Positions 17,312-25,329 of a stretch of 37,144 nucleotides of DNA are shown one piece after another (the stretch's first letter is position 1; each line of letters starts with the position of its first letter). The stretch lies in contig JAEWOG010000075.1 of assembly GCA_023460975.1 (NCBI GenBank), forward strand, positions 1 to 37,144. The letters are read 5' to 3'. Made by a program: the position numbers and the translations under genes. Source of the DNA: Actinomycetes bacterium. Lineage in GTDB: Bacteria > Actinomycetota > Actinomycetes > Propionibacteriales > Nocardioidaceae. The notes below the pieces were generated by a model, which had not been told where the DNA came from, made no database searches, and saw only the letters and a list, made by a program, of their open reading frames with translations.

Positions 17312-18024
17312 CACAGCCCCCTTGTCACAGGCGCGCTCGAGGGGTCGCCCTCGATCAGGTCGAGCAGGAACGGATTGGTGACACGCTCACGACCGATGGA
17401 GGTCTGCTCGCCGTGTCCGGGCAGGACCACCACGTCATCGGTCAGGGTCAACACCTTCGAGCGCAGCGACTGCAGCAACTGGGCATGGTCACCGCCCGGC
17501 AGGTCCGTCCGCCCGATCGAGCCTGCAAACAAAGTGTCCCCGGAGAACAGCAACTGGGAGACGTCCTGCAGGCCGTACGGCGTACGGAACGACACCGACC
17601 CCTGGGTGTGCCCGGGAGTGTGATCGACGTGGAACGCCATCCCCGCGAGCTCCAGACTCTGCCCGTCCCCCAACTCGCGCACGTCGTCCGGCTCGGCCCA
17701 CTCATAGGAACCACCCAGCATCATCTGGCTGGTCTCGCGAGACATTCCCGCCAGCGGGTCGGTGAGCAGGTGGCGGTCAGCGGGATGGATCCACGCCGTC
17801 GCGTCGTAGGTGCCGGCCACCGGCGCCACGCACCACATGTGGTCGACGTGCCCGTGCGTCACCAGCACGCTGACGGGCTTGAGCTTGTACTGACGCACGA
17901 TGTCGTCCACCGCGGAGGCCGAATCCTTGCCGGGGTCGATGACGACGCACTCGGCACCCTCCGCCGTCGCCACGACGTAGCAGTTGGTCCCCCAAGGGCC
18001 TGCGGGGAATCCTGCGATGAACAA
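17311..18024 (-). CDS. Metallo-beta-lactamase-fold hydrolase (glyoxalase II-like)
   Basis: The 237-residue cytosolic protein has the metal-binding motif THGHVDH at 56-62, HTPGHTQGS near 135, GDTLF, and a final histidine in VLPGHGEQTS. This resembles the glyoxalase II/YcbL branch, whose members hydrolyse thioesters, but the substrate is not evident. I chose TTG 18024, which has GAGGA six bases upstream and gives the usual opening (M)FIAGFPAGPWGTNCY. An upstream in-frame ATG at 18075 would add residues unlike the family. It is the usual neighbour of hisS in actinobacteria. Confidence 0.85.
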   Translation of the reverse strand: MFIAGFPAGPWGTNCYVVATAEGAECVVIDPGKDSASAVDDIVRQYKLKPVSVLVTHGHVDHMWCVAPVAGTYDATAWIHPADRHLLTDPLAGMSRETSQMMLGGSYEWAEPDDVRELGDGQSLELAGMAFHVDHTPGHTQGSVSFRTPYGLQDVSQLLFSGDTLFAGSIGRTDLPGGDHAQLLQSLRSKVLTLTDDVVVLPGHGEQTSIGRERVTNPFLLDLIEGDPSSAPVTRGL

Positions 18025-18052
18025 GTGCTGTCCTCGGGTCGATCTGGGCGGT

Positions 18053-18071
18053 CGCTGCACGCCGTGCAGCG
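18053..18071. promoter_or_regulatory. Short palindrome upstream of the hydrolase gene
   Basis: An 8-bp inverted repeat (arms 18053-18060 and 18064-18071, 3-base centre) lies 29 bases before the hydrolase TTG. It may form a leader hairpin or be an operator in the divergent intergenic region. No regulator is known from the sequence. Confidence 0.3.
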
Positions 18072-18146
18072 GCATGAGACGCCATCGCGGCGTGTCTCGA
18101 TGCTCGGTCAGAGAGTCAGCCTACCGAGGTGGTCCGGCGACATGAC

Positions 18147-18152
18147 TACGAT
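18147..18152 (+). promoter_or_regulatory. Candidate -10 box of the DUF349 gene
   Basis: TACGAT fits TANNNT and ends 8 bases before the ATG. Transcription would begin at or within two bases of the start codon, so the mRNA would be nearly leaderless. No Shine-Dalgarno sequence precedes the ATG, which agrees. No good -35 is visible. Confidence 0.4.
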
Positions 18153-18160
18153 GGGCGACC

Positions 18161-19414
18161 ATGAGCGCCGACAAGCAGTCCGAATGGGGCCGAGTGGCCG
18201 AGGACGGCACCGTTTTCGTCCGTACCTCCGATGGTGAGCGATCGGTGGGCCAGGTCCCCGACGTCTCAGCGGACGAAGCCCTGAAGTTCTTCACCGACCG
18301 GTACGACGCCCTCGCCTTCGAGGTCCAACTCCTCGAGCAGCGCGTCGCTGCCGGCAAGTTGAGCCCGGAGGAGGCCACGGGCGTCGTCAAGCAGTTGCGC
18401 GAGCAGGTCGTCGAGGCCAACGCCGTCGGCGACCTCGTCGCTCTGGCAGGGCGGCTCGACGCCCTGGCGCCCATCATCGCGGTCCAGCGTGAGGCCCGGC
18501 GCGCTGAGCGCGCTGAGAAGGTCGCTGAGGCCAAGCAGGCCAAGGAAGCCATCGTCGCCGAGGCGGAGCGCCTCTGCGAGAGCAACGACTGGCGCAACGG
18601 CGCCAACCGGCTCCGCGACCTCCTCGACCAGTGGAAGGCCGTTCCACGCCTCGACAAGGCCAGCGACGACGCACTGTGGCGCCGCTTCTCCTCGGCCAGG
18701 ACTGCGTACACGCGTCGCCGCAAGTCCCACTTCGCCGATGAGCACCAGCGCCGCGACGCGGCGCGGGTGATCAAGGAGCGCCTCGCCACGGAGGCGGAGG
18801 CGATCGCAGACTCCACCGATTGGGGTGCCACCGCCGGCCGCTACCGCGATCTCATGCGCGAGTGGAAGGCCGCTGGACCGGCTCCGCGCGACGTGGACGA
18901 CAAGTTGTGGGCGCGGTTCCGCGGCGCCCAGGACGCGTTCTTCGGCGCCCGCGACGCGGCCAACGCCGAGCTCGACCGCGAGTTCGCCGCCAACGCCGAG
19001 GTCAAGGAGGCGATCCTCGTCGACGCCGAGGCGCTGGCCGCCTCGCTGGATGGCACGGACACCGACCTCGAGGCTGTCCGTCGTTCGTTCCGCGATCTCG
19101 CTGACAAGTGGGACGCCGCGGGCAAGGTTCCTCGCGACCGGATGCGCGACCTCGAAGGCCGCATGCGCAAGGTCGAGAACGCCATCCGCAACGTCGAGGC
19201 CGACCAGTGGCGGCGCACCGACCCGGAGAAGTCCGCCCGCGCCAACGACATGGTCTCGATGCTCGAGGCCGGTGTCGCCGAGGAGGAGGCCAAGCTCGAG
19301 AAGGCTCGCGCCGCCGGCGACGCCCGCAAGGTCAAGGACCTGGAGGAGTCGCTTGCGAACAAGCAAGCCTTCCTGGAGATGGCACGACGCACGTCAGCGG
19401 AGTTCGGCGGCTGA
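18161..19414 (+). CDS. DUF349 domain-containing coiled-coil protein
   Basis: The 417-residue protein carries three DUF349 repeats. Each has a Trp-centred core: DWRNGANRLRDLLDQWKAVP (about 144-163), the DWGATAGRYRDLMREWKAAG copy (about 221-240), and a weaker third copy around SFRDLADKWDAAGKVP (about 310). The rest is highly charged and alpha-helical with no membrane segment, so it is probably cytosolic and elongated. The biochemical role of the family is not established. The gene is on the opposite strand to its neighbours, with a likely leaderless start and a hairpin terminator after it. Confidence 0.85.
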   Translation: MSADKQSEWGRVAEDGTVFVRTSDGERSVGQVPDVSADEALKFFTDRYDALAFEVQLLEQRVAAGKLSPEEATGVVKQLREQVVEANAVGDLVALAGRLDALAPIIAVQREARRAERAEKVAEAKQAKEAIVAEAERLCESNDWRNGANRLRDLLDQWKAVPRLDKASDDALWRRFSSARTAYTRRRKSHFADEHQRRDAARVIKERLATEAEAIADSTDWGATAGRYRDLMREWKAAGPAPRDVDDKLWARFRGAQDAFFGARDAANAELDREFAANAEVKEAILVDAEALAASLDGTDTDLEAVRRSFRDLADKWDAAGKVPRDRMRDLEGRMRKVENAIRNVEADQWRRTDPEKSARANDMVSMLEAGVAEEEAKLEKARAAGDARKVKDLEESLANKQAFLEMARRTSAEFGG

Positions 19415-19428
19415 GCCACCCACACCCG

Positions 19429-19460
19429 CGAGGAGCCGTCCCGTTCGGGGCGGCTCCTCG
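19429..19460. terminator. Bidirectional hairpin terminator between DUF349 gene and relA
   Basis: Perfect 10-bp arms (19429-19438 and 19451-19460) extend by four more pairs, one of them G-U, to a GTTC loop. It lies 14 bases after the DUF349 stop and 32 bases after the convergent relA stop. There is no U-tract, as is common in high-GC actinobacteria. Confidence 0.75.
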
Positions 19461-19492
19461 GCGTTGGGGCCGACCACCGGCCGCAGATGACG

Positions 19493-21781
19493 TCAGCCGG
19501 TCACGCGGTAGGCGTCGAAAACACCGGGAACCGAGCGCACCGAACGCAACACCGAGTCCAGGTGGGATGCATCCGCCATCTCGAAGGTGAACCGGCTACG
19601 AGCCACCCGATCCCGCGTCGTCGACAGCGTCGCACTCAGGATGTTCACGTGCGCATCCGACAACGCCATGGTGATGTCGGACAGCAGCCGCGAACGGTCC
19701 AGCGCCTCCACCTGGATGTTGACCAGGAACGTGGTCTCGGCCGTGGGCGCCCACTCGACGTCCACGAGCCGCTCCGACTGGGCCGTGAGGCTCGCGGCAT
19801 TGGTGCAGTCCGTACGGTGCACCGAAACTCCCCCGCCCTTGGTGACGAATCCGATGATCGGGTCACCCGGCACCGGCGTGCAGCACTTGGCGAGCTTGAC
19901 CCACACGTCGTCGACGCCCTTGACGAGCACGCCCGAGTCGCCCGAGGAACTCTGGCTGCGCGAACGCCCGGTGATCGTCACCGCCTCGGCCAGGTCCTCC
20001 GCCGCGCCCTGCAGCCCGCCGTGCAGGTCGATGACCCGCCGTACGACCGCCTGCGCCGACAGGTTGCCCTCCCCGACCGCCGCGTAGAGCGCCGAGACGT
20101 CTGCGTGGTGGAAGTGCTGGGCCACCAATTGCAGCGAGTCGTGCGTCATCAGACGCTTGAGGGGCAGACCCTCCTTGCGCATCAGCTTGGCGATCTGGTC
20201 CTTGCCGCGTTCGATGGCCTCCTCGCGGCGCTCCTTGGTGAACCACTGCCGGATCTTGGAGCGGGCGCGCGGGGACTTCACGAACGTCAACCAGTCCCGG
20301 GAAGGGCCCGCGGTCGGCGCCTTGGAGGTGAACACCTCGACCACGTCACCGTTGTCCAGGGTCGACTCCAACGGCACCAGACGACCGTTGACCCGCGCTC
20401 CGATGGTGTGATGTCCGACTTCGGTGTGGACCGCGTACGCGAAGTCCACGGGGCTGGCGTCCACGGGCAGCGCGATGACGTCGCCGCGCGGGGTGAAGAC
20501 GTAGACCTCCGCGCGGTTCATCTCGAAGCGCAGTGACTCCAGGAACTCACCCGGATCCTCGACCTCGCTCTGCCAGTCCATGAGCTGGCGCAGCCACGTC
20601 ATGTCGTCGCGCTCCGCGAGGCGGTCGGTGTCCTCGCCGGCGCGGCTGGCCTCCTTGTACTTCCAGTGGGCCGCGACGCCGTACTCGGCGCGGCGGTGCA
20701 TCGAGAAGGTCCGGATCTGCATCTCCACCGGCTTGCCCTGAGGGCCGATCACCGTGGTGTGCAGCGATTGGTACATGTTGAACTTCGGCATCGCGACGTA
20801 GTCCTTGAACCGGCCCAGCACCGGGTTCCAGCGGGCGTGGATGACGCCCAGGACGCTGTAACACTCGCGGTCCTCGTCGACGAGGATCCGGATGCCGACC
20901 AGGTCGTAGATGTCGGAGAAGTCCCGGCCACCGACGATCATCTTCTGGTAGATCGAGTAGTAGTGCTTGGGTCGCCCGGTGACCTTCGCCTTGATCTTGG
21001 CGTCCTTGAGGTCACCCGTGACCTGCTCGATCACCTCAGCCAGGAACTTGTCCCGCGAGGGTGCGCGCTCGGCGACCATCCGTACGATCTCGTCGTAGAT
21101 CTTGGGGTGCAGCGTCGCGAAGGCGAGGTCCTCGAGCTCCCACTTGAGGGTGTTCATGCCGAGTCGGTGCGCCAGCGGCGCGTAGATGTCGAGGGTCTCG
21201 CGGGCCTTGCGCTCCTGGGTCTCGGCCTTGAGGTAGCGCAGCGTACGCATGTTGTGCAGGCGGTCTGCCAGCTTGATGACCAGCACCCGGATGTCCTTCG
21301 ACATCGCCACGATCATCTTGCGGATCGTCTCGGCCTGGGCCGAGTCGCCGTAGGTGACCTTGTCGAGCTTGGTCACGCCGTCGACGAGTAGCGCTACCTC
21401 GTCCCCGAAGTCGCTGCGCAACTCCTCCAGCGTGTACGGGGTGTCCTCCACCGTGTCGTGCAGCAGCGCCGCGACCAGCGTCGGCTCCGTCATGCCGATG
21501 TCCGCCAGGATCGTGGTCACCGCGAGCGGATGGGTGATGTAGGGATCACCGCTCTTGCGCATCTGACCCGTGTGGAACTTCTCGGCCAGGTCGTAGGCAC
21601 GCTCGATGAGAGCGAGGTCGGCCTTCGGGTGGTTGGCCCGGATGGAACGGAACAGAGGCTCCAGGACCGGGTTCGACGACGCGGGTCTGGTGCCGATGCG
21701 AGCAAGTCGGGCGCGCATGCTTCGCGCGGTGGCCGCCGGAACGGCTCTGTCGCGTGCGCCGGGCGTGCGCTGCTCTGCCAT
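19493..21781 (-). CDS. relA: Bifunctional (p)ppGpp synthetase/hydrolase RelA/SpoT
   Basis: This Rel enzyme makes and degrades (p)ppGpp, the stringent-response signal. The 762-residue protein has an N-terminal HD hydrolase domain with HDTVEDT (HD at 108-109). The synthetase domain carries RFKD (324-327), the motif of bifunctional enzymes, and YQSLHTTV. The TGS domain (ALPVDASPVDFAYAVHTEVG), a zinc-finger region (CCTPVPGDPIIGFV) and a C-terminal ACT domain follow. All regions look intact. ATG 21781 lies exactly six bases after a TAGACT box, which favours it over GTG 21787 and suggests a leaderless transcript in addition to any read-through from apt. Confidence 0.95.
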   Translation of the reverse strand: MAEQRTPGARDRAVPAATARSMRARLARIGTRPASSNPVLEPLFRSIRANHPKADLALIERAYDLAEKFHTGQMRKSGDPYITHPLAVTTILADIGMTEPTLVAALLHDTVEDTPYTLEELRSDFGDEVALLVDGVTKLDKVTYGDSAQAETIRKMIVAMSKDIRVLVIKLADRLHNMRTLRYLKAETQERKARETLDIYAPLAHRLGMNTLKWELEDLAFATLHPKIYDEIVRMVAERAPSRDKFLAEVIEQVTGDLKDAKIKAKVTGRPKHYYSIYQKMIVGGRDFSDIYDLVGIRILVDEDRECYSVLGVIHARWNPVLGRFKDYVAMPKFNMYQSLHTTVIGPQGKPVEMQIRTFSMHRRAEYGVAAHWKYKEASRAGEDTDRLAERDDMTWLRQLMDWQSEVEDPGEFLESLRFEMNRAEVYVFTPRGDVIALPVDASPVDFAYAVHTEVGHHTIGARVNGRLVPLESTLDNGDVVEVFTSKAPTAGPSRDWLTFVKSPRARSKIRQWFTKERREEAIERGKDQIAKLMRKEGLPLKRLMTHDSLQLVAQHFHHADVSALYAAVGEGNLSAQAVVRRVIDLHGGLQGAAEDLAEAVTITGRSRSQSSSGDSGVLVKGVDDVWVKLAKCCTPVPGDPIIGFVTKGGGVSVHRTDCTNAASLTAQSERLVDVEWAPTAETTFLVNIQVEALDRSRLLSDITMALSDAHVNILSATLSTTRDRVARSRFTFEMADASHLDSVLRSVRSVPGVFDAYRVTG

Positions 21782-21787
21782 TGGCAC

Positions 21788-21793
21788 AGTCTA
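21788..21793 (-). promoter_or_regulatory. Candidate -10 box giving leaderless relA mRNA
   Basis: On the minus strand TAGACT matches TANNNT and is followed by six bases and then the relA ATG. This places the predicted first transcribed base on the A of the start codon. No Shine-Dalgarno sequence is present upstream of relA. The box lies in the 35-base gap after apt. Confidence 0.5.
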
Positions 21794-21816
21794 GTGAGCC
21801 GGTGGGACGTGTGGGG

Positions 21817-22365
21817 TCAGATGGTCATGAGCGAGAGCACGGGCAACTCACCCAGCGCCTCACGTCCCGGCAGGAACGACAGCTCAACCAGTCCGGCGAA
21901 GCCGACGCAGATGCCTCCGCACTGCTCGACCAGGCGGCGCGTCGCAGCAGCGGTGCCGCCCGTCGCCAGCACGTCGTCGACCAGAAGCACTCGCTCCCCC
22001 GGTGCCACCGCGTCCGCGTGGATCTCCAGCGTCGCGCTGCCGTACTCGAGGTCGTACGAGATGGCGTGCGTCTCGCGCGGAAGCTTGCCCTGCTTGCGCA
22101 CCGGGATGAAGCCAGCACCGAGCGCGAGCGCCACGGGTGCGGCGAGGATGAACCCGCGGGCCTCCATGCCGACGACCTTGTCGACCACGACCTGACCGTT
22201 CGCATCGCGTCCCGCGCTCGCGAGCCCCTCGATGACGCGGGTGAAGGCGGTGTGGTCCGCAAGGACCGGGGTGATGTCCTTGAACACGACGCCGGGCTCA
22301 GGCCAATCAGGAACGTCGAGGATCAGCGATTCCAGCGCCTCGCGAGCCGTCGCCAAGGCGGTCAT
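21817..22365 (-). CDS. apt: Adenine phosphoribosyltransferase
   Basis: Apt converts adenine and PRPP to AMP in purine salvage. The 182-residue protein has the family's normal length. The PRPP-binding motif VLLVDDVLATGGTA is at 126-139. PEPGVVFKDITP (residues 23-34), GMEARGFILAAP and VRKQGKLP are also conserved. The ATG shares one base with the yajC stop (TGATG), so the two are probably translationally coupled. In most actinobacteria secD and secF lie between these two genes; they are absent here. Confidence 0.95.
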   Translation of the reverse strand: MTALATAREALESLILDVPDWPEPGVVFKDITPVLADHTAFTRVIEGLASAGRDANGQVVVDKVVGMEARGFILAAPVALALGAGFIPVRKQGKLPRETHAISYDLEYGSATLEIHADAVAPGERVLLVDDVLATGGTAAATRRLVEQCGGICVGFAGLVELSFLPGREALGELPVLSLMTI

Positions 22366-22667
22366 CAGGCCTCCTCGTCGGGCGCCGCAGTCGGGTCGAT
22401 GCTCGCCGGCGCGGCGTCGACCTGCGCGATCGCCGCACGGACGACCTCGATCTCGGCGCCCGGCGACAATTCGATGCGCGCGCGCTCGTCAGTGAGCGAG
22501 CGGATCGTCCCGAAGATCCCGCTCGTGAGCATCACGCGGTCGCCGACTGCCAAGGACGACTGCATCTGGAGGTGCTCACGCTGCCTCCTCTGGTTGGGCC
22601 TGATCATGAGGAACCAGAAGACCGCCAGGATGGCGATGAAGGGCACGAGGGACAGCAGGGTTTCCAT
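22365..22667 (-). CDS. yajC: Preprotein translocase accessory subunit YajC
   Basis: The 100-residue protein has one N-terminal membrane helix (about residues 5-22, ending FWFLMIRPNQRR), which is the YajC signature. It continues with QMQSSLAVGDRVMLTSGIFGTI and an acidic tail. YajC associates with SecDF at the Sec translocon, although its own contribution is small. No secD or secF follows it here. A TAGAGT box at 22733-22728 on the minus strand could be its -10, leaving a leader of about 54 bases. Confidence 0.9.
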   Translation of the reverse strand: METLLSLVPFIAILAVFWFLMIRPNQRRQREHLQMQSSLAVGDRVMLTSGIFGTIRSLTDERARIELSPGAEIEVVRAAIAQVDAAPASIDPTAAPDEEA

Positions 22668-22762
22668 CGGAGCGACTCAGTTCAGCCGGGGGCACACGGA
22701 CGCGCCGGCACGAGGACGGCACCCGCCACTCTAGTGCTCGCCCGTAGCCACCCCGGCGGCAG

Positions 22763-23164
22763 TCAGTCCACCTTGACGGCCAGCACCGGGCAGGGCGCAT
22801 CCAGCAGCACGCGCTGAGCGTTGCTGCCCATGATCAGCTTGCCCACCGGAGAGCGTCGACGCAGGCCGATGATGATCAGCTCCGCAGAGTTGGCCTCGGC
22901 GATGCTGATCACGTCCTCAGCGGGCTCGAACCCACGGACCAGGTGGCGGATCTCGTACTCCACCCCGGTGTCGGCGAGCAAGGAACGCACCCGCTCCATC
23001 TCCTCGTCCGCAGCCTGCGACTCCGCCTTCGTGAAGTCGGAGCCGCCGCGGTGCGAGCTGACCACGATCAGGGTCGCGTCGCGCAGCTTGGCCTCCGCGA
23101 CTCCCGCGCGCAGGGCCGCCTCGCCTTCGGCGCGGGGAACGTAACCGACCACCAGTGTGCCCAT
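22763..23164 (-). CDS. Universal stress protein (UspA family)
   Basis: The 133-residue single-domain protein has the UspA fold. It begins MGTLVVGYVP and ends with the nucleotide-binding pattern GLRRRSPVGKLIMGS near residues 103-117, of the ATP-binding type, followed by VLLDAPCPVLAVKVD. ATG 23164 has a strong AAGGAG seven bases upstream; the longer open frame has no support. A 10-base direct repeat lies just upstream. In actinobacteria such genes often respond to hypoxia or stationary phase, but no DosR-like box is visible. Confidence 0.9.
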   Translation of the reverse strand: MGTLVVGYVPRAEGEAALRAGVAEAKLRDATLIVVSSHRGGSDFTKAESQAADEEMERVRSLLADTGVEYEIRHLVRGFEPAEDVISIAEANSAELIIIGLRRRSPVGKLIMGSNAQRVLLDAPCPVLAVKVD

Positions 23165-23318
23165 CGGAGTCTCCTTCCGTGCAGGCCCCTTGACAGTGCA
23201 GGCCCGTGAACCGTCACGCAGCACGTTAACGGAGAACCCGCCCGAGCGGGAGCGCCCCAAGGCCCCGGGCTGTGGATGGGCAACCTCCGGCAGGCCTGGA
23301 ATGCTGCAGGCTTTGAGG

Positions 23319-23789
23319 GTGCCCCACACCACCACTGACCATGCGCGTGCCAGCCTGCTGCGCGAGGCCGTCCTCCTGCACCGCGAGCAGGAGCGCCGCC
23401 GGCACTTCCCCGCGCGACTCAACGTCGGGGTGCCGGGGCAGCACACCCAGACGTACGCCGAGTCGGAGCCCAGCGATCACGGCCTGCGCACCGACATCGT
23501 CGGCGCCATGCTCGAGCGCACGGCCCTGATCGCCGACTCCCGGATCGCCTGGCTGACCCGCCCCGGACGCCTGATGCCGCACGACGTCGACTCCCGCTGG
23601 GCGAGTGCGGTGCGCTGCGCCCGGGGTGAGGCGGGCGTGCCCCTCGACTTCATCGTCGTGACGCGTGAGGGCTGGTACGACCCCCTCACCGGAATCAGTC
23701 GGTCGTGGGTCCGGCTGCGGCGGGCACCCGTGACCGTTCCGCGACCACGACCCGCGGACCAGTCCACGTACGAGGCGCAGACCTCCTGA
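23319..23789 (+). CDS. Conserved hypothetical protein, about 156 residues
   Basis: I do not recognise a named domain. The protein starts with a helical, charged region (LLREAVLLHREQERRRHFPAR shortened, about residues 12-32). A compact part follows with two tryptophan-centred segments, ADSRIAWLTRPG and FIVVTREGWYDPLTGIS, and an Arg/Pro-rich end. It has no signal or membrane segment. The start is uncertain: GTG 23319 follows CAGGCT by six bases, as in leaderless genes, whereas ATG 23301 in the same frame lacks a clear ribosome binding site. It is convergent with the ligase-like gene, 15 bases apart. The protein resembles unnamed actinobacterial proteins I have seen, so I consider it a real gene. 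Confidence 0.65.
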   Translation: MPHTTTDHARASLLREAVLLHREQERRRHFPARLNVGVPGQHTQTYAESEPSDHGLRTDIVGAMLERTALIADSRIAWLTRPGRLMPHDVDSRWASAVRCARGEAGVPLDFIVVTREGWYDPLTGISRSWVRLRRAPVTVPRPRPADQSTYEAQTS

Positions 23790-23804
23790 CGCTGCTCGAG
23801 CCCG

Positions 23805-25268
23805 TCAGTCCCACAGGTGCACCGGCTCGTTGGAGTGCATGCGGTCGACGTAGTCGAGCACGACCGCCCGCAACGCGTCGAAGCGCGGCTCACTCGCCCG
23901 CTGGCCCATCTTGCGCACGAACCACTCTGCACCGTTGGTCTCAGCGCGGCAGCGATCCTCGATGATGCCGAGGTAGCGGTCGATCTCATCAGTCTCGGCC
24001 CCCCACTCGACCAGACCCTCGTGCGCCAGCGGCAGCAATCGGCGCAGCACCAACTCGGTCGCAGGGACCTGACCCAGGCCGGGCCAGTAGACCTGAGCGC
24101 TCGCGCCGCGCTCACAGGCCACGTGGAAGTTCTCCTCCGCCGCCGAGAACGACATCTGCGACCACAACGGCCGCTCCCGACTGGCGAGCGTCCGCACCAG
24201 GCCGAACCAGAAGGCACCGTTGGCGATCATGTCCGCCACCGTCGGGCCGGCTGCGAGCAGCCGATTCTCGACGCGCAGGTGCGGCACCGTGCCGACCACG
24301 TCGTACACGGGTCGGTTCCACCGGTAGATCGTGCCGTTGTGCAAGGTGAGTTCGGAGAGCGCAGGCGTTCCCCCCGATTCGAGCACCGCCAGCGGGTCCT
24401 CGGGGGCCGTCACCGGGAGCAGACCCGGGAAGTAGCGGACGTTCTCCTCGAACAGGTCGAACACCGAGTTGATCCAGCGCTCTCCGAACCACACCCGCGG
24501 CCGGACGCCCTGAGCAACCAATTCCTCACTGCGCGTGTCGGTGGCCTGCTCGAACAAGGGCACCCTCGTCTCGCGCCACAACTGCTTGCCCAGCAGGTAC
24601 GGAGAGTTGGCCGCGATCGCCACCTGGACGCCTGCGATCGCCTGCGCGGCGTTCCAGTAGGCCGCGAAGTCAGCGGGCGACGTCTGCACGTGCAACTGCA
24701 TGCTCGTGCACGCCGCCTCCGGAACGATCGAGTCCGAGGTGGTCCGAAGCCGCTCGGCGCCCGCGATGTCGATGACGATGTCTTCGCCCCGGGCGGCCAG
24801 GATCTGCTCGCTGAGCAACTCGTAGCGCGGGTTGGAGCTGATGGAGTCCAACGACATGTGGCCGTCCGCCAAGGTGGGCAGGATCCCGATCATCACCTGG
24901 TGAGCGCCGACCCGGGATGCCTTGGCCTCCGCGTCGTTGAGCGAACGGCGCAGGCCCTCCTCGAAGGTGGTCAGCCCCCTCTCCCGCAGGCGCGTGGGAG
25001 GAATGTTCGTCTCGATGTTGAACTGCCCCAGCTCCGTTTGGAACTCCGGGTTGGCGATCTCGGCCAGCACCTCCGCGTTCTTCATCGCAGGATCGCCGGC
25101 GTCGTCGATGAGGTTGAGCTCGACCTCCATGCCCGTCATCGGGTCGTCGGTGTCGAAGCGCGCCTCGCCCAGCATCCGTGCGAACACGTCGAGATTGCGG
25201 CGCACCTTCTCGCGGAAGGCGGTCCTGTCAGCCCTGCTGAACACCTGACGCTCGACTTCGGCTCCCAT
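23805..25268 (-). CDS. Glutamate--cysteine ligase-like protein (GCS2 family)
   Basis: The 487-residue protein belongs to the GCS2 carboxylate-amine ligase family. TGMEVELNLID near residue 45, GQFNIETNIPP near 80 and MQLHVQTSPADFAAYWN hold the conserved acidic and histidine residues. VENRLLAAGPTVADMIANGA lies further on. Full-length members of this kind are annotated as glutamate-cysteine ligases. In an actinobacterium that uses mycothiol the product could instead feed ergothioneine (EgtA-like) or another gamma-glutamyl compound. The true substrate pair is not shown by the sequence. ATG 25268 lies six bases after TAGGGT, which suggests a leaderless mRNA separate from the DUF4192 gene upstream. 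Confidence 0.8.
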   Translation of the reverse strand: MGAEVERQVFSRADRTAFREKVRRNLDVFARMLGEARFDTDDPMTGMEVELNLIDDAGDPAMKNAEVLAEIANPEFQTELGQFNIETNIPPTRLRERGLTTFEEGLRRSLNDAEAKASRVGAHQVMIGILPTLADGHMSLDSISSNPRYELLSEQILAARGEDIVIDIAGAERLRTTSDSIVPEAACTSMQLHVQTSPADFAAYWNAAQAIAGVQVAIAANSPYLLGKQLWRETRVPLFEQATDTRSEELVAQGVRPRVWFGERWINSVFDLFEENVRYFPGLLPVTAPEDPLAVLESGGTPALSELTLHNGTIYRWNRPVYDVVGTVPHLRVENRLLAAGPTVADMIANGAFWFGLVRTLASRERPLWSQMSFSAAEENFHVACERGASAQVYWPGLGQVPATELVLRRLLPLAHEGLVEWGAETDEIDRYLGIIEDRCRAETNGAEWFVRKMGQRASEPRFDALRAVVLDYVDRMHSNEPVHLWD

Positions 25269-25274
25269 GACGGA

Positions 25275-25280
25275 ACCCTA
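25275..25280 (-). promoter_or_regulatory. Candidate -10 box giving leaderless mRNA for the ligase-like gene
   Basis: TAGGGT on the minus strand matches TANNNT and is followed by exactly six bases before the ATG. No Shine-Dalgarno sequence precedes the start. Confidence 0.45.
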
Positions 25281-25329
25281 GCCCTCCGCGCGCCCCACTG
25301 CGCCCCCCTTGCCGTCTCAGCATCGGCCG

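Noticed and set aside
23190..23195. Perfect TTGACA as a -35 for the plus-strand gene at 23319
   Set aside because: No -10-like hexamer lies 16-19 bases downstream, so it is probably chance within the usp leader.
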